A stretch of DNA of 64,000 nt from Panopea generosa (lineage: Eukaryota > Mollusca > Bivalvia > Adapedonta > Hiatellidae). A model generated the notes under the pieces. That model saw nothing but the letters and a program-made list of their open reading frames with translations. It was not told where the DNA came from and ran no database searches. The first letter of the stretch is position 1; every line of letters starts with the position of its first letter. Positions 9,877 through 32,204 of the stretch are shown in pieces. The stretch spans positions 23,975,257-24,039,256 of the forward strand of contig CM055908.1 in the NCBI GenBank assembly GCA_029582155.1. The letters are read 5' to 3'. The translations under genes and the position numbers were made by a program.

Positions 9877-12800
9877 CAGGGGGGCGAACGTATATTGAGG
9901 GTATGCGTTCATAGGCGGTAAAAATGAGCGGACGCGTCAAAAATGGCGGGTTTTTGTTTGTAAAAGTAATGTCAAGGCACAGAAAAACACGGTAATTTAT
10001 TTTAAACTCATTATTTTTCTTAATGCATATTCCCAAGATGTAACTTAGTATATTGTCTTCCATCGGAAGTTCACTCCTATCTTGCAGTTATCACCATAAA
10101 AGACACAATTCGAGAAAACCGAGAGTGTTTACATGTGCCGAAATACATGTTCACTAAATGACACCTTCTTTTGGACTTTTTCTATGATATCACACTTTGT
10201 TTTCATGAATTTTACTGTCAGTACTGTTTTCACCACCAATTATTTCCAAATTACACTTGATTCGCCCGTTTAAGACCTCCATGTTTTGAAATTTATATGT
10301 GTACGACAATATATGAGGGATTTCGTCAACTGTATGCAATAAATGGATGCGTTTGACGCCCAGTAGGGAAAATACAAATATTTTCTTCATTATCTTCGAT
10401 GTTTGCTTTTCTTAAACTAAGGGAAACGCCAAGTTGATCCATTATTTGAATCAACCATTCAGAAACATTATCAGAATACAGTTAATTGTTTTCAAAGAAT
10501 AAATGTTCAAGACGTTACTCATTTAGAAAAGAAAGCCAAGACTGAAAATTAAAACAGTATATTTCGTTTTGATGACGTCATTTCGACATTCTCACCACCT
10601 TGTTTGTGTATACATGTAGTAACATGTATGAGACGAAAGGTGGTTGTATTTGACTTTTATTGAAGTCATATTCCACTCCGTTTTATACCAAATCAGGCGT
10701 GTACTTACTTGCCTATACGCAATTATGCAGCTGGGTCCACATGGTTTTGAATTTTTTTAGCTGATATCAGAAAATTCGTACGCAATATGCTCGATACTGT
10801 CCAACAGATTGCATTAGCATTTAACTATTCAGCAAAACATCTACTTGCATTTAAAAATGAATATGAAAATGATGATCTTAATGGAGAAACGGACCGACTT
10901 CAAAACCTTTGTGAAACTGGATGGGTAAGTCGGACAGACTCCTTGTACACGTACGTTTAAATTGGCCTATTCTACAATTGTGAGTTATTTCGATGTACGG
11001 ATGTGGCATCTCGAAGTTTGACATAGTTTCGCAGGATGTAATGACTCTTAACAAGTAGTTGCATGGGCAATTGGAGAGCAATGTGCTTACCACACAGGTT
11101 TGCCAAGTATGTTGCATCAGTTGACGACACAAAAGAGAGACAGTGCTTTACTGACCTCAACGGTGACCGGTATAGCTTCTATATCCTGGGTTAAGTATTA
11201 ACCCTAACCCTATCCTTTCCTGTCTGGTTGAACTTATAACCATGCCAGTGCGGAAATGTCGTTCAGTGTCATGCGTAGAGTGCGGATTATCTAACGTCAA
11301 CAATGAAAGCTGAATGCCGCTCCGGACTAGTTATACTACATAGTTACAGACTAGATGTAATTTAAAAAATGCCGGTATGAATGAGTGAATGAATAGTGTT
11401 TTACTGCGTAGCAACACATTATAGGTTATTCGACGCAACAGGAACGAGGATTCCAGGTTCACTCTACATACACAAAAAAACAACAACAAATTAACAAACA
11501 GATTAAATAAAATACATCAACAAATGAATATGCAGAATGAACCTAGAACCTTGATACCTGCAGAACTGCAGAGTTTCAGCAAATCATATCGTATTACTCA
11601 AATTGTCGCTTCCTGCGACATGCATGAGCCACAGTGATCCTATTCTTGCAATCACTCACATGGCTCCCTGGAACCACACAGGAGTTAATAATTTAACCAC
11701 AATGGTGAACATGACAAAAAATGATAAAATGTACATGACACCCATTCGGAGGATTCCTACCCCTCTGCAGAGATCGGCAGTGATTCTATTCTTAGCCGGA
11801 ACCACACGGGCTTGTCGGTAGTGAAGACAGTCTAACGCCGATGATGGTAACATAAATGTTTCCTTTTGCACTGAACGGTAATGTCGGTCATTAAATAAAA
11901 CGTCATCAAACTTAAAAAATGTTTAACTTATTTTGTAATTATTACTATTTTGTCTTAAAACGAAATTACCCAACACCCTTACAACTAGACTATGGCACTC
12001 AATGTGATTGATCAATCACACAATATCGTTTAAGTGAAAAGGTGAATTTATTCGAGTTTTCATTATTTTTTTTTTGGCAATGTATATTCCAGTAGAGAAT
12101 GTGCTACTAGTATCTTGAAGAAATTGTTCATGCCTATATCGTTTCTTTATAGATGATAACGGAGAATCAAATTTTCTTTTTGATGTTCTTAGTGACATTG
12201 CACTTAGTGAGGGTGAAATAATTTCCGCTTCTGTGGTTGTGACCGCTTATTTAAGGAAATGGCTTATTTTTTTCTGTAAAGCATTTTACCGGGAAAGGAA
12301 AAATCATAATAAAGGACACACTATGCTGATTTTTTATTCAATGAAGCACTTTAACTGTTATAGTTTCACAAATTTTAACGTACACGTATAACTGACAATA
12401 TCTGTATTTGTATTTTCCCTACTGGGAACGCATCCATTCATTTATGGCATACAGTTGACGAAAACTCTCATATATTGTCGTACACATATGAATTTCAAAA
12501 CGAGGAGGTATTCAACAGACGAATCAAGTGTTATTTGGAAATACTTGGTGGTGAAAACAGTACTGACAGTAAAATTCATGAAAACACAGCGTGATATCAT
12601 AGAAAAAAAAAACAAAATGTGGTGCCATTCAGTGAATATGGATTTCGGTACAAGTAAACACTCTCGGTTTTCTCGAATTGCGTGTTTTGTGGTGATAGCT
12701 GCATGGTAGGAATGAACTACCGATGGAAGACAATATACTAAGTTACAACTTGGAAGTATGCATTAAGAAAAATAGTGAGTATAAAACAAATAACCGTGTT

Positions 12801-12917
12801 TTTCTGTGCTTTGACGTAACTTTTACAAACAAAAATCCGCCATTTTTGACGCGTCCACTCATTTTTACCGCCTAAGAACGCATACCGTCAAAATACGTTC
12901 GCCCTACCACCCCCCTG
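9877..12917. mobile_element. Non-autonomous DNA transposon with ~500-bp terminal inverted repeats
   Basis: Bases 9877 to about 10380 are matched as an imperfect inverted copy by about 12408-12917, including shared words such as CGTCAAAAATGGCGG and ACAGAAAAACACGG. Ends read CAGGGGGG...CCCCCCTG. A 6-bp direct repeat, AATTAC, flanks it at 9871-9876 and 12918-12923. The interior has no recognisable transposase and carries a SINE at 11378-11818. Superfamily is unassigned: a 6-bp duplication with long TIRs is seen in several groups. Confidence 0.7.
11378..11818 (-). mobile_element. SINE-like retroposon, family R (minus copy)
   Basis: Reverse complement of the plus-strand copy at 38904-39330 along nearly its full length, including the GAAT/ATTC simple-repeat tail, here at the left end. 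It lies inside the long-TIR element, so it is younger than that element's insertion or was carried with it. Confidence 0.75.
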
Positions 12918-12923
12918 AATTAC

Positions 12924-13660
12924 AGCACAATACAAATAAACACTTTATTTCATCAGCCATTTTTCTCATACGTTTAATTGGAAAATACAAATCCGCACTC
13001 CAAAACATTTTAATTGTTTCAATTGTTCCATATTTGATATAACAAATAGTAATTGTTGATCCTAGGTTCAAAGTTAAATATAAATCTGCCAACCATAGAC
13101 CTTGTACTGACCCTTTATAGAAAAATAGTGATCATCACGTGACATCACTTCTCCTTTGAAGTGGGGGTGTCATAAAGCATATATTCTACGTAACACATGG
13201 TGCTGGTGATGATGATGGAAGTGATGCTGCTGCTGCTACTAAATGGATTGTTATTGGCGATAATTGTTCTGAGTACAATGATGATCGATGTGCTGCAGGT
13301 ATAATAGATAATGGTGATAATGACAATGGTTACGCCAAGTTCGGTAATAATAGCATTAATATCATACAATATATGTATATAGCCATTCAGATATATGAAT
13401 TACAAGAGACTATCACACAATGCAAAATACAATTCATTATTAACAAAATAAGACTATGTGGTATGCTGCAAATCGATTTATTAAAAGTGTGTTAAGATAA
13501 ACAAAATACTAAAACTCTGACAAGAAAAAAAGCATTTTTGCGCTATATAAAAAATAATTTAAAGTATCGAGTATCCCCCCTGATCAGATCAGAAAAGAAC
13601 TTATTTGCAGCATACACATAGGAGTTGATAAAAAGGTAACATCATAGATATAAAACAAAA
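12924..13660. other. Noncoding, with a short GATG/CTG-rich patch
   Basis: Bases 13200-13330 are rich in GAT, CTG and GATAAT triplets (imperfect microsatellite). Otherwise AT-rich with no coding signal. Confidence 0.45.
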
Positions 13661-13666
13661 AAGGCA

Positions 13667-14423
13667 TTATTTACAGCGGTAAAATGCACGTCTTTGTAAT
13701 ATATTAAAACAGGTTTTGGCACAAACACGAATCAAAGAAGAGTGGAAAAATAAGAATACTGTCTTATCAACATTTGACAAATTATAAAAGTTATCATAAA
13801 TTGCAGCTGCTTTTTCAAATAAAATATTTCTAAGATCCTTATAAAGATGACATTCTAAAATAACATGACTTTCATCTTCCACTGTGTTACAAAAGGGACA
13901 TTTTCTTTCTTCTAATTTGAGCTTGCCATATTTACCGGTCTCAATTCTTATTGGGGCAACGCCACAACGAAACTTACTAAAAGCAGATCTGTGCTTTAAA
14001 GGTTATATAAATTACAATAATTTTCAACTTCAAAATGGAATTTAAATAAGCGGTAGATGTGTAGTTTGTTTTCGTCCTTTACCAGAAATACTGTCCACAC
14101 GCCTTATAGATAAAAACCAATCATTGGTATAAATATCCAGAATTTTCTTTGTGACGTCATCAACAAGAGTACGAATAGGGATGTTAACATTAATATTCGA
14201 AAACTGTTGAAGATTAAGTGATATAAATTGTTCTTTTTTACCATATACATCCAATTTTTACAAAACAAACATTAGCTTTTAAGTAAGACCAGAGTGCAAT
14301 CCGTTTACTGAGTCTACTTTCATTCATAGATGATAGGCGACACCAGTATGTAGAAATATATGTATTTACTATAGTGTACGTGAATGATAGAAAATCAATA
14401 ATAGTTCTTAATGTTAAACCCAA
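13667..14423 (-). pseudogene. LINE (non-LTR retrotransposon) ORF2 C-terminal fragment
   Basis: Read on the minus strand, successive frames give the tail of a LINE polyprotein: LKANVCFVKIGCIW, then SGKGRK with a KGRNKL..YRLFK-like motif, then a segment reading FRCGVAPIRIETGKYG, then a Cys-His zinc knuckle (CPFCNTVEDESHVILEC) and a last 'YKDLRNILFEKA' stretch. These are known features of the region after the reverse transcriptase in animal LINEs. At least one frame change lies near 14040, so the copy is dead. It is 5'-truncated, as is usual for LINEs, and its far end abuts the giant minisatellite. Confidence 0.75.
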
Positions 14424-17400
14424 ATCTCTGCTGTATTATTGTTATACACGATTCTCTGCTGTAGTATTGTTATACAAGATTCTCTGCTGTGTTATTGTTA
14501 TCCATGAATCTCTGCTGTATTATTGTTATACGCAAATCCCTGCTGTGTCGTTGTTATACATGAACCTCTGCTGTGTTATTGTTATACACGAATCTCTGCT
14601 GTGTTATTGTTATACACGAACCTCTGCTGTGTTATTGTTAAACACGAACCTCTGCTGTGTCATTGTTATACACGAACCTCTGCTGTGTCATTGTTATACA
14701 TGAACCTCTGCTGTGTCATTGTTAGACACGAATCTCTGCTATGTCATTGTTATACACGAATCTCTGCTGTGTCATTGTTATACACGAACCTCTGCTGTGT
14801 CGTTGTTATACACGAATCCCTGCTGTATTATTGTTATTAAAGAACCTCTGCTGTATTATTGTTATACACGAACCTCTGCCGTGTCATTGTTATACACGAA
14901 TCTCTGCTTTGTCATTGTTATACACGAACCTCTTCTGTATTATTGTTATACACGAATATCTGCTGTGTCATTGTTATACACGAATCTCTGCTGTATTATT
15001 GTTATACACGAACCTCTGCTGTGTCATTGTTATACACGAATATCTGCTGTATCATTGTTATACACGAATATCTGCTGTGTCATTATTATACACGAACCTC
15101 TGCTGTATTATTGATATACACGAACTTCTGCTGTGTCATTGTTATACACGAACCTCTTCTGTATTATTGTTATACACGAATATCTGCTGTGTCATTGTTA
15201 TACACGAATATCTGCTGCGTTATTGTTATACACGAATCTCTGCTGTTTTATTGTTATACACGAACCTCTGCTGTGTCATTGTTATACACGAACCTCTTCT
15301 GTATTATTGTTATACACGAATATCTGCTGTGTCATTGTTATACACGAATATCTGCTGTGTCATTATTATACACGAACCTCTGCTGTATTATTGATATACA
15401 CGAACTTCTGCTGTGTCATTGTTATACACGAACCTCTTCTGTATTATTGTTATACACGAATATCTGCTGTGTCATTGTTATACACGAATATCTGTTGCGT
15501 TATTGTTATACACGAATCTCTGCTGTATTATTGTTATACACGAATATCTGCTGTGTCATTGTTATACACGAATATCTGCTGTATCATTGTTATACACGAA
15601 CCTCTGCTGTGTCATTGTTATACACGAATATCTGCTGTATCATTGTTATACACGAATATCTGCTGTGTCATTGTTATACACGAACCTCTGCTGTGTCATT
15701 GTTATACACAAATCTCTGCTGTGTCATTGTTAGACACGAATCTCTGCTGTGTCATTGTTATACACGAACCTCTGCTGTGTCATTGTTATACACGAATCTC
15801 TGCTATGTCATTGTTATACACGAAACTCTGCTGTGTCGTTGTTATACACGAATCCCTACTGTATTATTGTTATACGCGAACCTCTGTCGTGTCATTGTTA
15901 TACACGAATCTCTGCTGTGTCATTGTTATACACGAACCTCTTCTGTATTATTGTTATACACGAATATCTGCTGTGTCATTGTTATACACGAATATCTGCT
16001 GCGTTATTGTTATACACGAATCTCTGCTGAGTTATTGTTATACACGAACCTCTGCTGTGTCATTGTTATACACAAATACCTGCTGTATCATTGTTATACA
16101 CGAACCTCTGCTGTGTTATTGTTAAACACGAACCTCTGCTGTGTCATTGTTATACACGAACCTCTGCTGTGTCATTGTTATACATGAACCTCTGCTGTGT
16201 AATTGTTAGACACGAATCTCTGCTGTGTCATTGTTAGACACGAATCTCTGCTGTGTCATTGTTATACACGAACCTCTGCTGTGTCATTGTTATACACGAA
16301 TCTCTGCTATGTCATTGTTATACACGAAACTCTACTGTGTCGTTGTTATACACGAATCCCTACTGTATTATTGTTATACACGAACCTCTGCCGTGTCATT
16401 GTTATACACCAATCTCTGCTGTGTCATTGTTATACACGAACCTCTTCTGTATTATTGTTATACACGAATATCTGCTGTGTCATTGTTATACACGAATATC
16501 TGCTGCGTTATTGTTATACACGAATCTCTGCTGAGTTATTGTTATACACGAACCTCTGCTGTGTCATTGTTATACACAAATATATGCTGTATCATTGTTA
16601 TACACGAATATCTGCTGTGTCATTATTATACATGAACCTTTGCTGTATTATTGATATACACGAACTTCTGCTGTGTCATTGTTATACACGAATCTCTGCT
16701 GTGTCATTGTTATACACGGAACTCTGCTGTATTATTGTTATACACGAACCTCTGCTGTGTCGTTGTAATACACAAATCTCTTCTGTATTATTGTTATACA
16801 CGAACCTCTGCTGTATTATTGTTATACACGAATCTCTACTGTGTTATTGTTATACACGAATCTCTGCTGTGTCATTGTTATACACGAATCTCTCCTGTGT
16901 CATTGTTATACACGAATCTCTGCTGTATTATTGTTATACACGAATCTCTGCTATGTTATTGTTATACACGAATCTCTGCTGTGTCATTGTTATACACGAA
17001 TCTCTGCTGTATTATTGTTATACACGAATCTCTGCTGTGTCATTGTTATACACGAATCTCTGCTGTATTATTGCTATACACGAACCTCCGCTGAGTTATT
17101 GTTATACACGAATCTCTGCTATGTTATTGTTATACATGAATCTCTGCTGTGTCATTGTTATACACGAATCTCTGCTGTATTATTGTTATACACGAATCTC
17201 TGCTGCGTTATTGTTATACACGAACCTCTGCTGTGTTATTGTTATACACGAATCTCTGCTGTATTATTGTTATACACGAACCTCTGCTGTGTCATTGTTA
17301 TACACGAATCTCTGCTGTATTATTGTTATACACGAACCTCTGCTGTGTCATTGTTATACACGAATCTCTGCTGTATTATTGTTATACACGAACCTCTGCT

Positions 17401-20207
17401 GTATTATTGTTATACACGAACCTCTGCTGTGTCATTGTTATACACGAATATCTGCTGCGTTATTGTTATACACGAATCTCTACTGTATTATTGTTATACA
17501 CGAACCTCTGCTGTGTCATTGTTATACACGAATATCTGCTGTATCATTGTTATACACGAATATCTGCTGTGTCATTATTATACACGAACCTCTTCTGTAT
17601 TATTGATATACACGAATCTCTGCTGTGTTATTGTTATACACGAACCTCTGCTGTGTTATTGTTAAACACGAACCTCTGCTGTGTCATTGTTATACATGAA
17701 CCTCTGCTGTGTCATTGTTAGACACGAATCTCTGCTGTGTCATTGTCAGACACGAATCTCTGCTGTGTCATTGTTATACACGAACCTTTGCTGTGTCATT
17801 GTTATACACGAATCTCTGCTATGTCATTGTTATACACGAAACTCTGCTGTGTAGTTGTTATACACGAATCCCTGCTGTATTATTGTTAAACACGAACCTC
17901 TGCCGTGTCATTGTTATACACGAACCTCTTCTGTTTTATTGTTATACACGAACATCTGCTGTGTCATTGTAATAAACGAATATCTGCTGTGTTATTGTTA
18001 TACACGAACCTCTGCTGTGTCATTGTTGTTCACGAATCTCTGCTGTGTCATTGTTATACACGAATCTCTGCTGTGTCATTGTTGTTCACGAATATCTGCT
18101 GTGTCATTGTTATACACGAATATCTACTGTGTTATTGTTATACACTAACCTCTGCTGTGTCATTGTTATACACGAATCTCTGCTGTGTCATTGTTGTTCA
18201 CGAATATCTGCTGTGTCATTGTTGTTCACGAATATCTGCTGTGTCATTGTTATACACGAATATCTACTGTGTTATTGTTATACACGAACCTCTGCTGTGC
18301 CATTGTTGTTCACGAATATCTGCTGTGTCATTGTTATACACGAATCTCTGCTGTGTCATTGTTATACACGAATCTCTGCTGTATTATTGTTGTACGCAAA
18401 TCCCTGCTGTGTTATTGTTATACACGAACCTCTGCTGTGCCATTGTTGTTCACGAATCTCTGCTGTGTCGTTGGTATACACGAATCTCTGCTGTGTCGTT
18501 GTTATACACGAATCTCTGCTGTGTCATTGTTATACACGAACCTCTGCTATGTTATTGTTATACACGGACCTCTGCTTTGTATATTACAAGGACTTGTATA
18601 GAGTGTCTTGGTTATTGTAATACACGAGCCTCTGCTGTGTTACTGTTATACACGAACTCCGCTGAGATATTGTTATACACGAATCTCTGCTATGTTATTG
18701 TTATACACGAATATCTGCTGTGCCATTGTTATACACGAATCTCTGCTATGTTATTGTTATACATGAATCTCTGCTGAGTTATTGTTATACACGAATATCT
18801 GCTGTGTCATTGTTATACACATATCTCTGCTGTGTTATTTTTATACACGAATCTCTGCTGAGTTATTGTTATACGCGAGCCTCTGCTGTGTCATTGTTAT
18901 ACACGAATCTCTGCTGTGTCATTGTTATACACGAACCTCTGCTGTGTTATTGTTATACACGAACCTCTGCTATGTTATTGTTATACACGAATCTCTGCTG
19001 TGTCATTGTTATACACGAACCTCTGCTGTATTATTGTTATACACGAACCTCCGCTGAGTTATTGTTATACACGAATCTCTGCTGTGTCATTGTTATACAT
19101 GAATCTCTGCTATGTTATTTTTATACACGAATCTTTGCTGAGTTATTGTTATACGCGAGCCTTTGCTTTGTTATTGCAAGTGCTCATATAGAGTGTTTTT
19201 GGTTATTGTTATACACGAACCTCTGCCGAGTTAGTGTTTTACACAAATCTCTGTTATGTTATTGTTATACACAAATATCTGCTATGTTATTGTTATACAC
19301 GAATCTCTGCTATGTTATTGTAATACACGAACCTCCGCTGCGTTATTGTTATACACGAATCTCTGCTGAGTTATTGTTATACACGAATCTCTGCTATGTT
19401 ATTGTTATACATGAACCTCCGCTGTGTCATTATTATACACGAACCTCTGCTGTGTCATTGTTATACACGAACCTCTGCTGTGTTATTGTTATACACGAAT
19501 CTCTGCTATGTTATTGTTATACACGAATCTCTGCTGTGTCATTGTTATACACGAATCTCTGCTGTGTCATTGTTACTATTGTTATACACGAATCTCTGCT
19601 GAGTTATTGTTATACGCGAGCCTCTGCTGCGTTATTGTTATACACGAACCTCTGCTTTGTTATTGCAAAGGCTTATATAGAGTGTTTTGGTTATTGTTAT
19701 ACACGAGCCTCTGCTGTGTTATTGTTTTACACAAGTATCTGCTTTGTTATTACAAGGTCTTATAGAGAGTCCTTGGTTATTGTTATACACGAAGTTCTGT
19801 TGTGTTATTGTAATACACAAGCCTCTGCTTTGTTATTGCAAGGTCTTATATAGATTCTTTGGTTATTGTTATACACGAACCTCTGCTTTGTTATTACAAG
19901 GGCTTATATAGAGTCCTTGGTTATTGTTATACACGAAGTTCTGTTGTGTTATTGTAATACACAAGCCTCTGCTTTGTTATTGCACGGTCTTATATAGAGA
20001 GTCCTTGGTTATTGTTATACACGAAGTTCTGTTGTGTTATTGTAATACACAAGCCTCTGCTTTGTTATTGCACGGTCTTATATAGAGTCCTTGGTTATTG
20101 TTATACACGAAGTTCTGTTGTGTTATTGTAATACACAAGCCTCTGCTTTGTTATTGCACGGTCTTATATAGATTCCTTAGTTATTGTTGTACACGAACCT
20201 CTGCTGT
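14423..20207 (+). repeat. Giant 28-bp minisatellite (about 200 copies)
   Basis: The unit has two halves, CTGCTGTGTCATTG and TTATACACGAATCT. Variable positions include GTGTCATTG/GTATTATTG/GTGTTATTG and AATCT/AACCT/AATAT. Units recur without spacing from 14423 to about 18590. Beyond that the array decays into a higher-order form with inserts such as 'gcacggtcttatatagagtc', and 19740-20190 repeats at about 86 bp (three units). Blocks of 10 units (280 bp) and 18 units (504 bp) recur with shared variants. The unit has no plus-strand stop triplet in any frame and 28 is not a multiple of 3, so long ORFs (up to 467 codons) arise in all three frames; they are by-products. Confidence 0.97.
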
Positions 20208-20505
20208 ACATATATCTATTCTAATGTTCAGCCATTGCGTCAGATTTTATCGACCATTGGTAGGCAGCTATATTTCATTATGACAGACCCGGTGTGCCAA
20301 TCAAGAAAATGTAAGTTACATTATGTAAGTCTATATATACTTTATCTTATTTTAAGTGAATCGTACTTTGCGTATTTAAGAATGAATCAGTATACTACGA
20401 AGCTGCACGGTTCGTCATTAGCGATTACCGCTGAACCAGAATCCTGGCCAGTGTGCAACAGAACTTAGGGTGAGTGGAAGTTAACACGCAGACGACATTC
20501 CAAAG
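20208..20505. other. Unassigned sequence between minisatellite and LINE tail
   Basis: No repeat or gene recognised. A short open frame ending at 20468 has no domain signal. This could be part of a 5' untranslated exon, but there is no evidence for that. Confidence 0.3.
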
Positions 20506-20509
20506 TTGT

Positions 20510-20720
20510 TATGATGTATAGCATAGCACACCAGCAGCGCTAGATACAACCGGTGTCCAGACCAGAGACTATACAAACAGTCTCCTGACAAAATCAGCAG
20601 TGGACAGCTACAGAGACTCCTTCTCCCCATCCAGTACCAGACTATGTAACTCAATACTACCCTTGCAGAAGCACACTCCGGCTTGGTTTGGTACGAAGGT
20701 GGCTAGATCGCAATGTTTTA
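20510..20720 (+). pseudogene. Jockey/CR1-like LINE reverse-transcriptase tail (degraded)
   Basis: One frame reads DSYRDSFSPSSTRLCNSILP, which matches the end-of-ORF2 pattern 'Y..SFFPRTI..WN.LP' of many LINEs. The preceding bases read IQPVSRPETIQTVS in another phase, again typical of this tail. Stops and phase changes show a dead fragment of roughly 200 bp. Confidence 0.5.
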
Positions 20721-20774
20721 CTGCACACCAGACTCTCCCTCGCGTATAGGCCTACAAAATTTCCTCAATGTGCG

Positions 20775-20939
20775 AGTATGAGAAAGCGGAGAAGGTAAAG
20801 AACAAGAAAAATATCAGAAGAAGAAAGAAGAAAAAGAGTAATCATAATAATTATAATAAGGAAGAAGAATAGAAGATGAAAAAATAAAAGAAGATGAAAA
20901 AGAAGAAGAGGAAAAGAATAAGTAAAAAGAAGAAGACGA

Positions 20940-20975
<36 letters not shown>

Positions 20976-21114
20976 ATAGGACGAATATGAAAAATAAGGT
21001 GAAAAGAGAGAAGATGATAATGAAAAAGAAGAAGAAGACATAGAAGAACTCGACGGCGAATAAGAAGAAACAGAAAAAAACAGAAGAAGAAGATAAGAAC
21101 AAGAAGAAGAAGAA

Positions 21115-21150
<36 letters not shown>

Positions 21151-21195
21151 AAAAGAAATATGGAGAAGAAGAAGAAGAAGAAGAAGAAGAAATGT
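20775..21195 (+). repeat. Homopurine (A/G) tract with GAAA and GAA arrays
   Basis: About 420 bases almost wholly A and G on the plus strand, with only scattered T and C. It includes two pure GAAA arrays (about 20940-20976 and 21116-21152) and GAA runs near 21160-21190. The minus-strand Phe/Ser-rich ORFs are composition artefacts. Confidence 0.93.
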
Positions 21196-22509
21196 TATGC
21201 CACCGATACATGATTTATTGTTACGTTATATATTTATAGTTTTTCTTCTGTACACCCTCGCGGGTAGAAAAAAGAGTTAAAAGTAAAAACAGTTTTGCGT
21301 ATACAAGAAAGGGTCATACCTAGAGCTATCACCAGACGTCATTTCAGTTTCTGTACTTGAACAAAAAATATGAAGCATTCAATAAATAAAGATATATTTT
21401 GTAGTGGAAATGTTCCGTGTCTATGTAGTCATTTTGTATATTTTTAGTTATTTGATCCGTAAGCCAACATTCAGGCTTTATTTTCTCATTTCGGTGGGTT
21501 TCATTTCGATTTTCACAACAAAGTGGTTATAACGCTTAACCGATAAAATGGCTTACACAATGAAAATTTTATGAAAATATATCATTTTACCGATTTTCGA
21601 CGAAGAATCTGTCACCCAATTTATGTAAGGAAACAAATATATGAGTGAATTATCTTTTTTAATAATTACGGTATAAAATAAGGTATTTAATGTCTATAAT
21701 TTAATGTTAAAACCATTGAAATTTTGTGAAAATTATGCAATGTTGCAATAATAATTTTCGACATACTTTTCGTGATTAATTCACTGAATAAGCGTTCGCC
21801 ATGCATTATCAGGTCATTATTTCATTATAAAACAAGAAAAAAGTAATTGAGGTAGTATAAATTTGCGTATTTAAATGTCAAAATACCCAGATTTAATTTA
21901 AGTCGTAAGCAGATAAAATAAATACCAAGTAAACAAATAATTGATGACAAATTGAGATAAAAATTTTATTGATGTTAGGTCTTGTACATTAACTGGAACT
22001 CTTATGTGTTATTTCCGATTCAGGTCCTACTTGTTCCTCTATATCAGTGTCATGTCCCTGTACTGCAGCTGATTTTGTCTTTGTAATCTTCAAACATTAA
22101 GACTTGAATTTACCAATATTTATCTAGTCTATTTTTGAAAGTTTGGCACGTTTACTTGGTGCCATATGCTTTTAATGCTTTAAAAAGACACACACTTTAG
22201 GATTGTATATGCTATGCAACATTTTATATGCCTCGATCATATCTCCTCAATTGTCTAAAACTCAAAGTTTGCAATTTTTAGCTCTTGAACTAGATAAACT
22301 GTCACTCAGGACATTAACCTAGATCTATGCTATGTTGTTACAATCGCTTGTATATAATTATGTGAAGCATCTGCAACTGAATTTACACATTTTATGTTAA
22401 GAAATATCTTAATGAAGCCAATGTATAGTTTTGTTAATTATGCTGATGGTCATATATAAAAGGTGCAAACAATTTGGTTTATACTAAATTATTATAGCTT
22501 GATTGCAAT
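21196..22509. other. PCGF3: AT-rich noncoding DNA upstream of PCGF3
   Basis: No coding or repeat signal recognised. It presumably lies in or upstream of the first, untranslated intron of the PCGF3 gene, whose 5' UTR exon I could not find. Confidence 0.4.
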
Positions 22510-22665
22510 GAAAGCTCAGAGCTTATATGAACCGCTGTCAAGTCCACTTCCTGGCTAGAACCAGTACTGACTGTTTTATTAGAGGCATCAAGATGATCAG
22601 AGGATCGAACCCGCAACCTCTGGTGTGAGCAGCCAACACTCGAACCATTACACTACCGCCGCACT
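22510..22665 (-). mobile_element. tRNA-derived SINE, family 3
   Basis: The minus-strand head near 22663 has a box A-like GGTAGTGTAATGGTT and box B GCGGGTTCGATCC. The body shares CAGTACTG and the 'agctcagagcttatatgaac' type end with 26672-26832 and 31885-32035. Confidence 0.75.
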
Positions 22666-22769
22666 TTAAACAATTTGAACAATTTGTTGTAATATTATGA
22701 TTGTTTTCATACTATAAAATCTATTATTTTCTATTTAATAAAGTACTTAATTTTTTATGTTTTTTACAG

Positions 22770-32204
<9,435 letters not shown>

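Noticed and set aside
14373-20283. Many overlapping plus-strand ORFs (up to 467 codons) in the 28-bp array
   Set aside because: All three frames are open at once because the unit lacks stops and is not a multiple of three. No exon borders, start context or domain; they are repeat artefacts.
20765-21211. Phe/Ser-rich ORFs on the minus strand
   Set aside because: Complement of the homopurine tract.
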